Origin: Agapanthus africanus
Lineage: Eukaryota > Streptophyta > Magnoliopsida > Asparagales > Amaryllidaceae
Length of the DNA: 64,000 nt
Direction: 5' to 3'
Assembly (NCBI GenBank): GCA_030015575.1
Contig: JASDDO010000026.1
Span: 194,395,739 to 194,459,738, forward strand
Shown: piece after piece, positions 35,055-46,376 of the stretch
How positions within the stretch are numbered: position 1 is the first letter of the stretch
Layout of the letters: each line of letters begins with the position of its first letter
Notes under the pieces: model-generated
Told to the model about the DNA's origin: nothing
What the model saw: only the letters and a program-made list of their open reading frames with translations
Databases searched by the model: none
Translations under genes and position numbers: made by a program

Positions 35055-38000
35055 TGTCACGACCCGCAGGGTACGGAACGTGACTGGCACTTAGGTTACG
35101 AAACGTCTAAAGACGTCCGTAAAATAAGTAAGCCAAAGCCCAGAAACCAAAACCAAATAAGCAAAAGAGTGAAGAAAACCCAATCAATTGAAAGCGAGTT
35201 TATCAAATAAGTCATATAAAACCTTTTTAAAAACAATACCAATTTTTCCGAAAATTTCGGCAGAGTCTCCTTTGTAAATACTGGCCCCCAAAATGGGTAC
35301 AACAAGAATATATATGAATCCAACAAATAAGGCATCCCCAAGCGGGAGCTAGCTCTTCGCCACAAGACGGTCACAAATCCCACGCAATATAAAGCAACAA
35401 CATGTGAAATAATCATAATGAAGCATAAGAAAAACATCATGTCGACTCAAGTGAGCTCGACCCCAAAATACAGCATAAAAGTCCACAAACCTCACAGTCT
35501 CATCTCTAGGTCAATATACAATAATACTGGTAGAAATAGTAGATGGAGTACACTAGATACAAAGAATATACAAGGTGGTACAAAAATAATAACATAACCC
35601 ACCTATGAGCAAAACCTCGAGTCCAGGCAAAAGAGGCAAAAGAAGCAAGCGCACCCGCCGCTACTGTACTGACGGAGCGGACCTGCAAAAGGCTATGGCA
35701 CAACGGGGGTGAGTTGCCAACTCGTGAGTAATAAATAACATCTACACAGGCTATCGAATGCATGCACACAAGCATCCTAGCATCTAAATACAGGTAAGGC
35801 AGGACATAATGGCAAGTATGTATGCAATATGGATATACTTGCAGGTATGAATGCAATGCGAATCAACTCGTGATCTGAATGTGTAAGTATAAGAAATCAT
35901 GTTTTTCCCTTTAAGAATGTCTTTTGAAATACCAGCACAATACCAATAGAATCAACAAGAACCTGTGTCCAGCATCGACACCTCAAAACTGTCTCAAATC
36001 TCATATCAATGTATCTCTGGCCTCAGCCGTCCGGCTGACCCATCTCAAATATCAATATCTCATCATCTAGCGGACACGGTCGGTATCCTCTGGATATCCG
36101 CCGTCCCAAACAGTCACCGGTAGGTAATCCGTCCCCTGCCAGGCTCAACGTCAACACCACATTCCTCTTGCCCCGGGGTACCTTACCGGGCCCACCATGT
36201 ATCCGTGACGGTTCCTCCACTCCTCGACACGGATCTCGAAAACCACAGCAAACTCATGGTGGACGACACTTACATCACTAGAAAACCGCAATTTACATAT
36301 TTTTAAAAAATATAATAAGTTTAGAAATTTTGCGGCTTTCCCCCGAAATCCAGAAATATCATAAAATCTCAAGAAATCCTCATAAGTGTATATGTCAATG
36401 GTGATGAATGCATATGGTATCAATAATTAAGCTACGATGTATGATTAATAGACTAGGCATGAACAAATAATATGATGAGGTACATGCACATGAATAGCAA
36501 TCCTACGATTTCATTTTAAGGAATTAAAGGCAATAGCACAGGTTTAAGCATCAATTAGTAAAAGGTTATCTAGTGTGGTGGCATGGCAATTACCAGGATG
36601 TGTGTGTAAGCATGAATAGTGCTCGTGCGGCATATAAAAACCCTGGCAATGGTGCAGGTGTCCTATAGAATGGTTTCGTATAGGTATGTCAATATAGGGC
36701 ATGAATATAGCAAATAATCATACAAGTATTACACCCCTAATTACTAACATTACTAAGAATCTTTTTAAGGTACTAAACTATCGGGCGACTTGCGCCATAC
36801 AACGATAGTCCCCCGTAGATGTTACATCTACTCACCGGAATCCCTAGCTAGCTGTGTCCAATCACCGCTTTCCCCTTTCGTGCCGCGTCTGACGTCTCCG
36901 CGACCGAACCTGGAATTTACATCAATACCAAACATAAGGTTACATATCAAGAATGACGCAAAACCAAAACGAAAATACTAATGTTCACTAGCTAGGTACA
37001 ACGTGCACAAGGTGCGCGGAACACACGCGAAAATCGCAAAAACTGCAAAAATCGCCGATTTGGTCGCCCGGCAAAACTAAAACCCGACTACTCAAAAATC
37101 CGCACACACGCATCCTAAATGTCATAGGATACGCTAAAAATGTCATCAAGACATCGCAATTAATTCATCACAACATTTAGTAAAAACTAGTAAGCTAGAA
37201 AAGCAATTTGGTGCAACATCGACAATAGCGACAAAGTTATCACGGTCCAACACAACCATCCAATCCACACAACTAGTTAGCCACCAAAAACACAATTTTA
37301 ATTTATTTACCATGCTACAAAACCCACATTCCATACACAAAGCTCTTCTTGATTTTGGTAATTTGCAAACTTAATGAAAATTTCACACAAGTTTAACATA
37401 GATTAGCTTAATAAGAAACCACTTAAGCAAAGTAACCTTAAAGATTAGTTTAGTAATTAACTAGATAGCTAATTAGCTTTAATTAACTAAATAATGGTTT
37501 CTAAAAACCCTAGTTTAACTCTAACCATAAACCTTTAAAAACTAGATTAGAAACTAACACTAAATTAACACTAGATTTTAGCCCAATTAGCAATTTAACC
37601 ACTTAGATTAAGCTAACAAAATAACTAGATAACAAAATAGCTTAATTAATCTCTTAATGGTGATCTAAACCCTAAATTAATTTCAAACCACAAACTTTAA
37701 AAAAACTAGTATGCAATTAACACTAAAATTAACACTAAAACAATTTTCAAAGTTCAATTAGCACACTTTAAACTACAATTTAACCATTTGATTAGAAATT
37801 ATACCTCAAAAGATCAATCCCTATGTTGCTAAAACCTCCCAAGATGCCATCTTTCTCCAAGATTTGAACCAATTTGTGTTTGAGAAGAGAGGGAATAAGG
37901 TTTTGTGTTGAAAAAGTGAAGGATTTATTGATTTTTATTGAATTTTGATGCAATTTTTTGAAGAAAAAGAGAGAAAAGAAGAAGGAAAATAATGGAAATG

Positions 38001-38681
38001 GGGGGGGGGGAGCAGGTCTCGGCCAGGAGAGGGAGAGGGGAGTGGATAGTGAGGAATTGGAGTTGGAAAGACTAAAGTCAAAGCTCTCACATGCACTCAA
38101 AACTCATACCTACATTACTATATTTTAATCCTAACCAAAACAATTCATTCACAAAAGATAAAGTCAAAGTGAGGCAATCAAAATTCTGGACCTGATCATG
38201 GTGGGGCCGGCCTAGGGCTGAGGGAAGAGAGAGAGGGGTTTACAAAAGAAGTTTTATGCAAAAAGACCCCCTACAAGTCCAAAATTGCAAGTTTTAGCTT
38301 AAAATTCAATAAATTCGTTTCCTATAATAAAAATTAGTTAAAAATCAAAATAAAATACTAAAAATTTATGTTACAACTAGATTTTAATTATCATAATTTT
38401 AAAGATTAAAATTAGCCCGGAAAAATTTGTATTTATCGCTAAATTAATGTATTTTCTTACCGGCTTAAAATAATATTAAAAAATTGAAAAATTAGGGAAA
38501 ATTTTTAAACGACCAGAATTTCATAATTAACTCATTAGCTACTAAAAACAAGCAATTACCTATCCATTTTAGGTATAATTAGCCCTAAACTGCAAAATAA
38601 CAAAAAAGACGGTTTTCGGAAAAATACCGAATTTTCACCGATTTTCAGGAAAATACCAAAACGACTTTTCAAGACGCTACA
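35055..38681 (-). repeat. 5' LTR of the gypsy element
   Basis: 3627 bp, paired with 27038-30675. Differences by eye are scattered single substitutions plus the 14-bp deletion near 36565. Small open frames shared by both LTRs are not convincing genes. Confidence 0.95.
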
Positions 38682-38686
38682 GTTTT

Positions 38687-40518
38687 AGCACACAACTCCC
38701 TGAAAAAACAACATAAGTCGTTGATTACTAGACCAACCGATTCGGCTAGAGAAGTCCTGAGGGCTAATGGAAGAAGGTGCTCCACGATAACATGGTGATC
38801 ATGACTTTTCAGCCCATCGATCTTGCCCTTCACAATTTTTATTTTCTTGCTGAATGATCCTGAAAAACCTGTGGGAACTTTCAAATCATGCAACACATGC
38901 AGGAATCTTTTCTTCTCCGTTTGTGACATATGATAAGCGGCATTGGGAAGTACAAACTTGCCCGGTTTACCAGCTACCGGTCTAGGATGCAATTCACTTC
39001 TTATTCTCCACTCTTATAGATCCATCCGAGCATTCAGGTTATCTTTCGATTTTCCGTCTTTATAAAAAAGCAAGTTAAGTATGTGCTCTGATACTCCCTT
39101 CTCTATATGCATGACGTCCAGACAATGACGCACTGAATTTGTAGACCAGTACGGAAGCTCGAAGAAAATGCTTAACTTGTTCCAATATTGTGGTTTGACC
39201 TGTTTCGTCGGATCCATCCGGAAGGTCACGTTATTGTAACCATCCCATTTAGCAGTCACGTCCTCTCCGGAGATAGACGTCGATATTGTAACCATCCCAT
39301 TTCAGCTCCTCAATCAGAGGTCGGAGATAGACGTCGATATTGTTCCCCGGTGAGTTTGGCCCGTCGATAAGAAGAGGCATCATAAAGTATGATTGGTCCA
39401 TAGCCAACCAAGGCGACAGATTATAAATTATCATTACAACATGCCATGTGCTGTGACTTCCAGCCATATAGTTGAATGGGCAGAAGCCATCTGTAGCCAG
39501 TCCGAGCCGGACATTGCGAGGATCGCTACTGAATATTGCGTGCCTCCTATCGAAATTCTTCCATGCCGGTGAATCTCTTGGATGGCTCATTTTTCCATCT
39601 TCCCTTGGAGGAGCACGGTGATGCCAAATCATTGCCTCGGCTGTTTTCTTGCACCTGAATAGCCTCTGTAGCCTCTGTGTTATGGGAAAGTATCGTGCTA
39701 TCTTGACAGGTATATCGGGCTTCTTATCAGAATCTTTCGGCTTATACCTGGCCTCTCCGCATGTTGGACACTCTTTCAAATCTGAATTCTCTTTCCGGTA
39801 CAACACGCAATTTTTAGGACATGCTTGAATCTTCTCGCACTTTAGACCCAACTCAGACATTATCTTCTGGGCTCCGTACCAGCTGTCGGGCACGTTATTT
39901 CCCGGAGGCACAGAATCTTTCAAGAACGAAAGAAGCATTGTGAATGACTTGTTGCTCCATCCATTTAGGCACTTAATCTGGAAAAGTTGGACGAACCATG
40001 AGAGGGTGGAATACTTCGCATTCTCATAAATTGGTATCATTCATGAAATTTTCATTTTTATCCGCACACGGTCCTTGACCGGAAGGAATGTCATCTTCGG
40101 TACGAATAGATTCACCTAGGGCAGCCTCTACCATATCCTCCATTTCTTCTGATGGAAATAAATTACCGTCTTCTCCTTCTGCCGCATTACCGAATTCTTC
40201 TTTTTCTCCTGCCGCATTATCGTGTTCTCCTTCTTCTTCTCCCGCAGTACTGCATTCTTCTCCTTCCCCGTGATATTTCCAAGTTGTATAAAGTCTAGTA
40301 AACCCATATTTTACAATATGAAGCTCTGCCAATTCTACCTTCTGCCGGTACTTATTGCCACATCTATCGCACGGACAGAGAATCTTCTCTATTATGATCT
40401 TATTATGTGCGCGTGCAAATTCAATAAAAGCAGCAACTCCTGCGACAAACTTAGGTTGCATACGTTGTTACCAATCCACATACATCCAGTCCTTAATTCT
40501 GACGTACTCATGGGCCAT
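38687..40518 (-). pseudogene. CACTA Tnp2 transposase, N-terminal half (Transpos_assoc and Tnp2 domains), multiply disrupted
   Basis: The likely start is at 40518, with a short D-W-M-Y head typical of the Transpos_assoc domain. It is followed at once by an in-frame stop (about codon 17). The next segment has CPCDRCGN and YTTWKYHGE. A frameshift near 40030 leads to IKCLNGWSNKSFTMLL, ACPKNCVLYRKENSDLKECP and SDPRNVRLGLATDGFCPF, all hallmarks of the Tnp2 catalytic region. Near 39290 about 100 or more residues are missing, replaced by a local repeat of KWDGYN/IDVYLR. The frame resumes with SIFFELPYW, LDVMHIEKGV and later KSHDHHVIVEHLLPLA and CFFRELCAKT, where the gypsy element interrupts it. It is not functional. 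Confidence 0.9.
39225..39335. repeat. Local direct repeat at the deletion point in Tnp2
   Basis: 'ggagatagacgtcgatattg' occurs at 39269-39288 and 39320-39339, and 'attgtaaccatcccattt' occurs at 39233 and 39285. The repeats sit exactly where the transposase loses a block of conserved sequence, suggesting slippage or repair during deletion. Confidence 0.7.
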
Positions 40519-40652
40519 GTTAGACTGTATAACATATAAATTGTAGGTTATGGTGACTATATTGAGAAATATAAGAACGGGATAGTTACTAACAAAGGAG
40601 AAAATCCGTGTATATGCTTTGTGTATGCGTTTGTCGTTGAAAAGAATAAATT
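40519..40652. other. Promoter-proximal spacer of the CACTA transposase
   Basis: A short AT-rich spacer between the transposase start and the tandem repeat. No motif is recognised. Confidence 0.35.
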
Positions 40653-42613
40653 ATCGCACGTATGCTAACTAATAGACGGGGACTAAGTGGCGCTTTTAGT
40701 TTCATATATGAGTATCGATGGAAATATGAAGGTTTCATATTATCATCGAGTATCATATATTGGTTTTAACCTGAACATCTCGAATCACTCTCTAATTATG
40801 CGTTTGTTGTGTATTCTTATTATATGTGTGTGTTCCGGCTGTCGGGGGTAGGCTTCTATCCTATTAAGAATGTATAGAGCGAACACCCATCACTTGTGCT
40901 TTCAACCGTTTCGAGTAAATTTCGGCAGCACCTCCCCGCTGTTCTCCGAGTACACTGTAATAGAATAGATAATCATTTCAAAGCTGTAAAACAATGTTGA
41001 AATGAACATCTAATCTATCATTGTACATGGAGAACCAGCGGAAAGGTACCGACGAAATATCTCGAAACGGATGAAAACACAAGTGAATGAAGGCGTTTGC
41101 TTTATACATTCTTAACTTGTCCACATGGGAAAAATCTATGGGTTACCATACGATTGAATTTTCTCAACTATACGACAGTTGTTATTATTGAGCTATACCG
41201 TCCGATATTTAACAACCTTCGTATAGTTCTATGTCACGACGAATATCGCACGTATGTTCACCGATAGACGGGGACTAAGTGGCGCTTTTAGTTTCATATA
41301 TGAGTATCGATGGGAATATGAAGGTTTCATATTATCATCGAGTATCATATATTGGTTTTAACCTGAACATCTCGAATCGCTCTCTAATTATGCGTTTGTT
41401 GTGTATTCTTGCTGTATGTGTGTGTTCCGGCTGTCGGAGGTAGGCTTCTATCCCATTAAGAATGTATAGAGCGAACACCCATCACTTGTGCTTTCAACCG
41501 TTTCGAGTAAATTTCGGCAGCACCTCCCCGCTGTTCTCCGAGTACACTGTAATAGAATAGATAATCATTTCAAAACTGTGAAATAATGTTGAAATGAACA
41601 TCTAATCTATCTTTGTACACGGAGAACCAGCGGAAAGGTACTGACGAAATATCTCGAAACGTATGAAAACACAAGTGAATGAAGGCGTTTGCTTTATACA
41701 TTCTTAACTTGTCCACACGGGACAAATCTATGGGTTACCATACGATTGAATTTTCTCGTCGCGTAGACTATACAATGGTTGTTAGTATCGAGCTATACCG
41801 TCCGATATTTAACAACCTTCGTATAGTTCTATGTCATGACGAACATCGCACGTATGTTAACCGATAGACGGGGACTAAGTGGCGCTTTTAGTTTCATATA
41901 TGAGTATCGATGGGAATATGAAGGTTTCATATTATCATCGAGTATCATATATTGGTTTTAACCTGAACATCTCGAATCACTCTCTAATTATGCGTTTGTT
42001 GTGTATTCTTGCTGTATGTGTGTATTCCGGCTGTCGGGGGTAGGCTTCTATCCCATTAAGAATGTATAGAGCGAACACCCATCACTTGTGCTTTCAACCG
42101 TTTTGAGTAAATTTCGGCAGCACCTCCCCGCTGTTCTCCGAGTACACTGTAATAGAATAGATAATCATTTCAAAGCTGTGAAACAACGTTGAAATGAACA
42201 TCTAATCTATCTTTGTACATGGAGAACCAGCGGAAAGGTACCGAAGAAATATCTCGAAACGGATGAAAACACAAGTGAATGAAGGCGTTTGCTTTATACA
42301 TTCTTAACTTGTCCACATGGGAAAAATCTATGGGTTACCATACGATTGAATTTTCTCAACTATACGACAGTTGTTATTATCGAGCTATACCGTCCGATAT
42401 TTAACAACCTTCGTATAGTTCTATGTCACGACGAATATCGCACGTATGTTCACCGATAGACGGGGACTAAGTGGCGCTTTTAGTTTCATATATGAGTATC
42501 GATGGGAATATGAAGGTTTCATATTATCATCGAGTATCATATATTGGTTTTAACCTGAACATCTCGAATCGCTCTCTAATTATGCGTTTGTTGTGTATTC
42601 TTGCTGTATGTGT
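40653..42613. repeat. Tandem repeat of about 595 bp, 3.3 copies, each with long inverted repeats
   Basis: Units begin at 40653, 41245, 41845 and 42437 (periods 592, 600 and 592); the last is partial. Units one and three share an indel state that unit two lacks ('ctcaactatacgacag' against 'ctcgtcgcgtagactatac'). This hints at a dimeric higher order. Each full unit holds an imperfect inverted repeat with arms of roughly 105 bp, for example 40862-40970 against 41008-41113, and a shorter one around 'tatgagtatcgatgg'/'tcatcgagtatcata'. It lies upstream of the Tnp2 start within the CACTA element. Confidence 0.9.
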
Positions 42614-43200
42614 AACATGATTTTAAACCATTGAGATCAAGATTTGAGAAATTTTATAAGTGGCCGTTAACATGATAACAATCATCTCTTCTTATCAGTC
42701 CATATCTGAATTCTAAAGGGCAGTATATTTGCTATTAAAAGATCATGTTCAACTCTAAAGCAAAGGAAAAACAGAGGAATATAGATCTATTAAAGTCAAG
42801 CCATAAAGCTAATCACATATTTACAACCGTCGTATAGTCCCATATGGGTTGCTCGCCCAGATATTCGATAGCATACATGTCACAAGAAAAATAACAGAAA
42901 AACAATTTCATAAGCTTAAATACCCTCTAAATATGCCAAACAGCTTGCTTACAGTTCTACTGATACATTATTAAACATAAAGTCCCTGCAGACGCCAAAT
43001 CTGGAATAACTATCACCTTATCATCGAATGTTACGTCCACAAAAGTGAAGGTAACAGAATAAATGCACCAGTACAAACTCGACCTCGAATTAGCCTAAAG
43101 CTTTGCCGGGATGGAACTAAATCAACAAGCAAAGCATATTTACACTACAAGCTTACACCTACTGCAGGGATAAATAGGGCACTCTACAGTTCACATTTCA
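42614..43200. other. CACTA 5' region, no gene seen
   Basis: AT-rich unique sequence between the tandem repeat and the C-rich minisatellite. I see no open frame, repeat or RNA gene. Confidence 0.4.
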
Positions 43201-43680
43201 CAGCCCAACCGAACCCCACCCCCAGCCCCAGCCCCGCCCCAGCCCTAGCCGCAGCCCAACCGAGCCCTAGCCCCAGCCCCAGCCCAGCCCCAACCCCAAC
43301 CAAACCCTAGCCCCAGTCCCAGCCTAGCCAGCCCCAGCCCAAACCCCTACCCCAACCCCAATCCCAACCGAACCCCACAACCTAACCCTAACCCTAACAG
43401 AACCCTACCCCCAGCCCCAGCCCCAGCCCCAGCCCAATCGAGCCCTAGCCAAAGCCCCAGCCCAGCCCCAACCCCAACCCTAACCAAACCCTAGCCCCAG
43501 CCCAAGCCCAACCGAGCCCTAGCCCCAGCCCCAGCCCAGCCCCAACCCTAACCCTAACCAAACCCTAGCCCCAGCCCCAGCCCAGCCCCAGCCCCAGCCC
43601 CAACCGAACCCCACAACCTAACCTTAACCCTAACCCTAACCGAACCCGATCGATGCCGACGCCGACGCCGACGCCGATGC
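43201..43680. repeat. C-rich minisatellite with telomere-like CCCTAA runs
   Basis: Irregular tandem arrays of AGCCCCAGCCC, CCCAACCGAGCCCTAG and related words. Runs of CCTAACCCTAACCCTAAC occur at 43381-43398, near 43544-43558 and at 43617-43641. It closes with four GCCGAC-type units. The - strand, the transcribed sense of the CACTA element, is G-rich and could form G-quadruplexes. Confidence 0.85.
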
Positions 43681-43994
43681 CCTCACCCCTACCCGAACCT
43701 GGCCTGAACCCTAGACTACAACGTCAAAATTAAAATTTATTTGAGATTTACTTACAACCGTGAGCGCGGTGGATCGACGGTAGAAATTGGTGGTCGCTGA
43801 CGATCGGCGAAAGTGGCGACGAGGCGCGGGAAGTCGGCGAAGGTGTGGGGAAGACCGACGAAGCTGGCGCAGGATCGCGAGCGCGGTGGCGACGAAGCGC
43901 GGGAAGAGGCGACGAGAGGCGCGGGAGTGAGAGAGAAATTTGGGAACGATGAATATAATTTTTCTGTGCTTTTTTTTTATTAATAACCTATGTA
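43681..43994. other. GC-rich CACTA subterminal segment
   Basis: GC-rich sequence with repeated 'ggcgacgaggcgcggga'-like words (43808-43828, 43888-43925) next to the palindrome array. No gene is seen. Confidence 0.4.
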
Positions 43995-44176
43995 GATGCC
44001 CCTACGGACATAACCGTAGATCCCCGGCTTGCGGCTCCGTAGGGCCAAAGAAAAAACTAGAACGTAGGGTACCGTAGGGACAACGATTTGGCCCTACGGA
44101 TAAACCCGTAGGGACAAGCAATATTTGCCCCTACGGATTTCTGAGTCCGTAGGGGCAACCCCATATTGTAGTAGTG
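43995..44176 (-). repeat. Right terminus and subterminal palindromes of the CACTA element
   Basis: The outer end on the - strand is CACTACTACAATATGG. Inverted repeats at 44125-44158 (arms TTGCCCCTACGGA) and 44092-44113 (arms CCCTACGG), and weaker ones near 43997 and 44063, use the same CCTACGG core as the left end. Confidence 0.85.
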
Positions 44177-44680
44177 CTTGCTCAACCTCGCAACAGACCT
44201 CGTCGGCCAAAAAGAGATGGATCGAATTATGAACCTTGTACTCCGTCATTTCTAATTCAACTGATGTGGTCGTCGCCGAAATCTTGTCTTTCACAAAAAA
44301 CAATCTTGTGTACTTTGGTTGCTTCAAACTAGTAGTCATCTTCAATCTCCAAGAACTTAAATTGTTGCAAGCATCAAACTTTTCAATCTCTTGGCTTGTA
44401 GTCTGTCATCTTCCAAAACATCCCAAAACGCCTGAAGCTTTCATACCACTTGCTGTATTTTTTATACTCATGATTCTCGAAAGAATCATAAATTACACAA
44501 GACATCGCAACGGAATACTGATCAGGATCGCGTGCTTCGAATCTATTTGAAAAAGAACTACCAACCAACAACCAAAACAAAAGCACTTCAAACAATAAGA
44601 ACATGAGATTTACCCAGGTTCGGCGCAAGCAGCATCTAATCCAACAAGATAATTAATGATCATTGTCATCTTCATGGTTT
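44177..44680 (-). pseudogene. Unidentified gene fragment truncated by the CACTA element
   Basis: On the - strand a short exon from an ATG near 44677 (MKMTMIINYLVGLDAAC) can be spliced in phase by GTAAAT...AATAG. It joins a frame with QYSVAMSCVIYDSFENHEYKK and KWYESFRRFGMFWKM, which stops near 44383. A second frame, shifted by one, follows with QEIEKFDACNNLSSWRLKM and VKDKISATTTSVELEMTEYK. It runs to the CACTA end at 44176 and then into transposon sequence. I do not recognise the family. Codon-like texture and an in-phase intron favour a former host gene, but this is tentative. Confidence 0.3.
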
Positions 44681-45767
44681 CATTAGATAAATTACGGAGA
44701 ATCAAAAGGAAGCATGTTAACTATTTTTGCCCCTAAATTCAACATGTTAAACGACCTAATACTATTAATTAGATATAATTAATGATCATTGTTAGCAAGA
44801 TTTGTGGATCTAGCTAGTAATAGTTTAAGATGGCTTAACCTACTGTTTGTAAATACTTAAGTGATTGTGAGGGGTTTTAGAGTCCACCTAATTTGAGTTT
44901 GTTTTTTTTGGCACTACCCTAATTTGAGTTTAACCAATATGCACATTGAGAGGGCATCAAAGGAAGTTGCGAGGAACTTTACTTTGGTTTTGCTACCTCT
45001 CATGGCATGACCTTTTGTTTTCTTTTCTAATCCTTAATCCAGTGAGATTTAGAATCCTAAAGTTTGTCCCTGCATCATAACTTCAATTTAGAGTACTGCA
45101 TGGTGGTATCTATTTTCTTACGTATATGTGCAATTGAATTAGAACACTAGTTAATATGGAAAAAAAAATTTGGATGAAAAGGTAAAGTTTAATGTGACAC
45201 CAAACTTAACAATGTAATGATAACGTTGAGTAATTATATTCTAGCAATGATCTGTATTTTGGTCCTACACCTTACTAGCGTTTTTGGCACTTGTAGAAAT
45301 TTTTCTTATAAATTTCTTTTTTATAATTTCTTTATTAATTTATCTGCATGCATCACAATTGTAAAATTATAATGGCGTGGCTATTTAATTACGTGCATCC
45401 CATTTATAAAATGATAATGACATGGCATTTAAATACGTGCATTGCACATAAAAGAATGGTGTTTTTTGGTTTTATTTCTTTGAAAAATAAGAAGCTAAAT
45501 CAATAATCAATTTCAAAACTAAATGATCCGTTTTGTTTTGCTCTATAGAAATAGAGAAGAGATCTATGTGCAGAGTTAAACGTAATTATTTATACATAAA
45601 CTTATATGCATCATTTCTTTCCGATTTTTATCTCGGTCTAGAAGGGCTTAGATGACCATGATGATCGCTTATCTTAGAAACCATTTCCTTGTCCTGGTTT
45701 GCTTGGTTTAAATATAACTAGCATGCTAACTAAAATGGAGTCCACGATCAGTTGTAAGATCCTATCA
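44681..45767. other. AT-rich intergenic sequence
   Basis: No open frame, RNA gene or clear repeat is seen. Confidence 0.4.
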
Positions 45768-45782
45768 AAGCTTGATATTGTA

Positions 45783-45990
45783 CCAATGAGCACTAGCTCA
45801 GATGGTATGGGCACATCCTCTCTTGGGGAGAGTGCCGGAACACAGAAACCGCAAAAGGAGAAGTGGCCACAAATTAACGCTTTTGGGGAAAATCCGTAGG
45901 TCCCTCTTGGTGCGTGTGTGTGTTGTGTGCTTGTGTGTGGTGTGCATGGATGTGTTGTGTGCATAGGTTAGGACTTACTGTCCAAAAAAA
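45783..45990 (+). mobile_element. tRNA-derived SINE
   Basis: The head GAGCACTAGCTCAGATGG is a Pol III box A, followed by 'gccggaacacagaaacc' in the box B position (degenerate). Then come a GT-rich body and 'aggttaggactta', ending in a short A tail. The 15-bp duplication AAGCTTGATATTGTA lies at 45768-45782 and 46349-46363. It brackets the SINE together with the MITE inserted in its tail. The size and plan resemble plant Au-type SINEs. Confidence 0.7.
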
Positions 45991-45993
45991 GAA

Positions 45994-46343
45994 GGGTTAA
46001 TTGTCAAAAAATCCCCAATCACTTTTTTCCGCTGTCAAAAAACCCCTTGCCTTGAAGTGGTAGTCATAAAACCCGTAGAAATTTTTTCTACGATTTCTAC
46101 GTGGTAGTTTGCTATATCTAACCAATTCATACAAACTATTTAGATATCGCAGAAAACAGTTTAGATATTAGATATCACATGCAATTGCTTAGATATCGCA
46201 GGAAACTAGATATACTAGGAAACTACTAGATATCACATGTAAGGGTTTTTTTTCACAACTAAAACTTTTTTAAGGACTACCGTTTCGAGGCTGGGGGTTT
46301 TTGACAACGGAAAAGGTGTTTGGGAGGTTTTGACAATTTACCC
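45994..46343. mobile_element. MITE with long terminal inverted repeats, nested in the SINE tail
   Basis: About 350 bp. The left end GGGTTAATTGTCAAAA and the inverted right end GGGTAAATTGTCAAAA continue as inverted repeats for roughly 75 bp (shared 'ccgctgtcaaaaaacccc' and 'gtggtagtc'-like blocks). There is no coding capacity. A 4-bp AGAA may be the target duplication, but it lies in A/G-rich tail sequence and is uncertain. Confidence 0.75.
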
Positions 46344-46376
46344 AGAAGAAGCTTGATATTGTAGTGCATTATACCT

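Larger units (their letters stand above)
27038..38681 (-). mobile_element. Complete Ty3/gypsy chromovirus (Tekay/Del-like) nested in the CACTA transposase gene
   Basis: LTRs 27038-30675 and 35055-38681 flank a 4.4-kb interior with PBS, gag-protease, pol and polypurine tract on the - strand. The perfect 5-bp duplication GTTTT lies at 27033-27037 and 38682-38686. The very long LTRs, the iMet primer, the order protease-RT-RNase H-integrase and a C-terminal chromodomain-like segment fit the Tekay/Del branch. The LTR pair is nearly identical by eye, so the insertion is young. gag lacks its capsid domain and a TAG separates protease from RT, so the element is probably not self-sufficient. Confidence 0.95.
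12718..44176 (-). mobile_element. CACTA (En/Spm) DNA transposon, split by two nested retrotransposons
   Basis: The right terminus on the - strand reads CACTACTACAATATGG, the CACTA signature, followed by the palindromic CCTACGG array. On the - strand, from right to left, it holds a C-rich 5' region, a tandem repeat, a Tnp2-type transposase gene and a TnpA-like gene, then a second palindrome array at the left end. The CACTA sequence itself is missing at the left end, so that terminus seems truncated. Without the inserted copia (17232-26711) and gypsy (27038-38681) elements it is about 10.3 kb. The Tnp2 gene has a stop, a frameshift, a deletion and two insertions, so the element is dead. Confidence 0.85.

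Noticed and set aside
40653-42613. CRISPR-like array
   Set aside because: Unit length near 595 bp with internal hairpins and a plant transposon context. No short repeat-spacer pattern.
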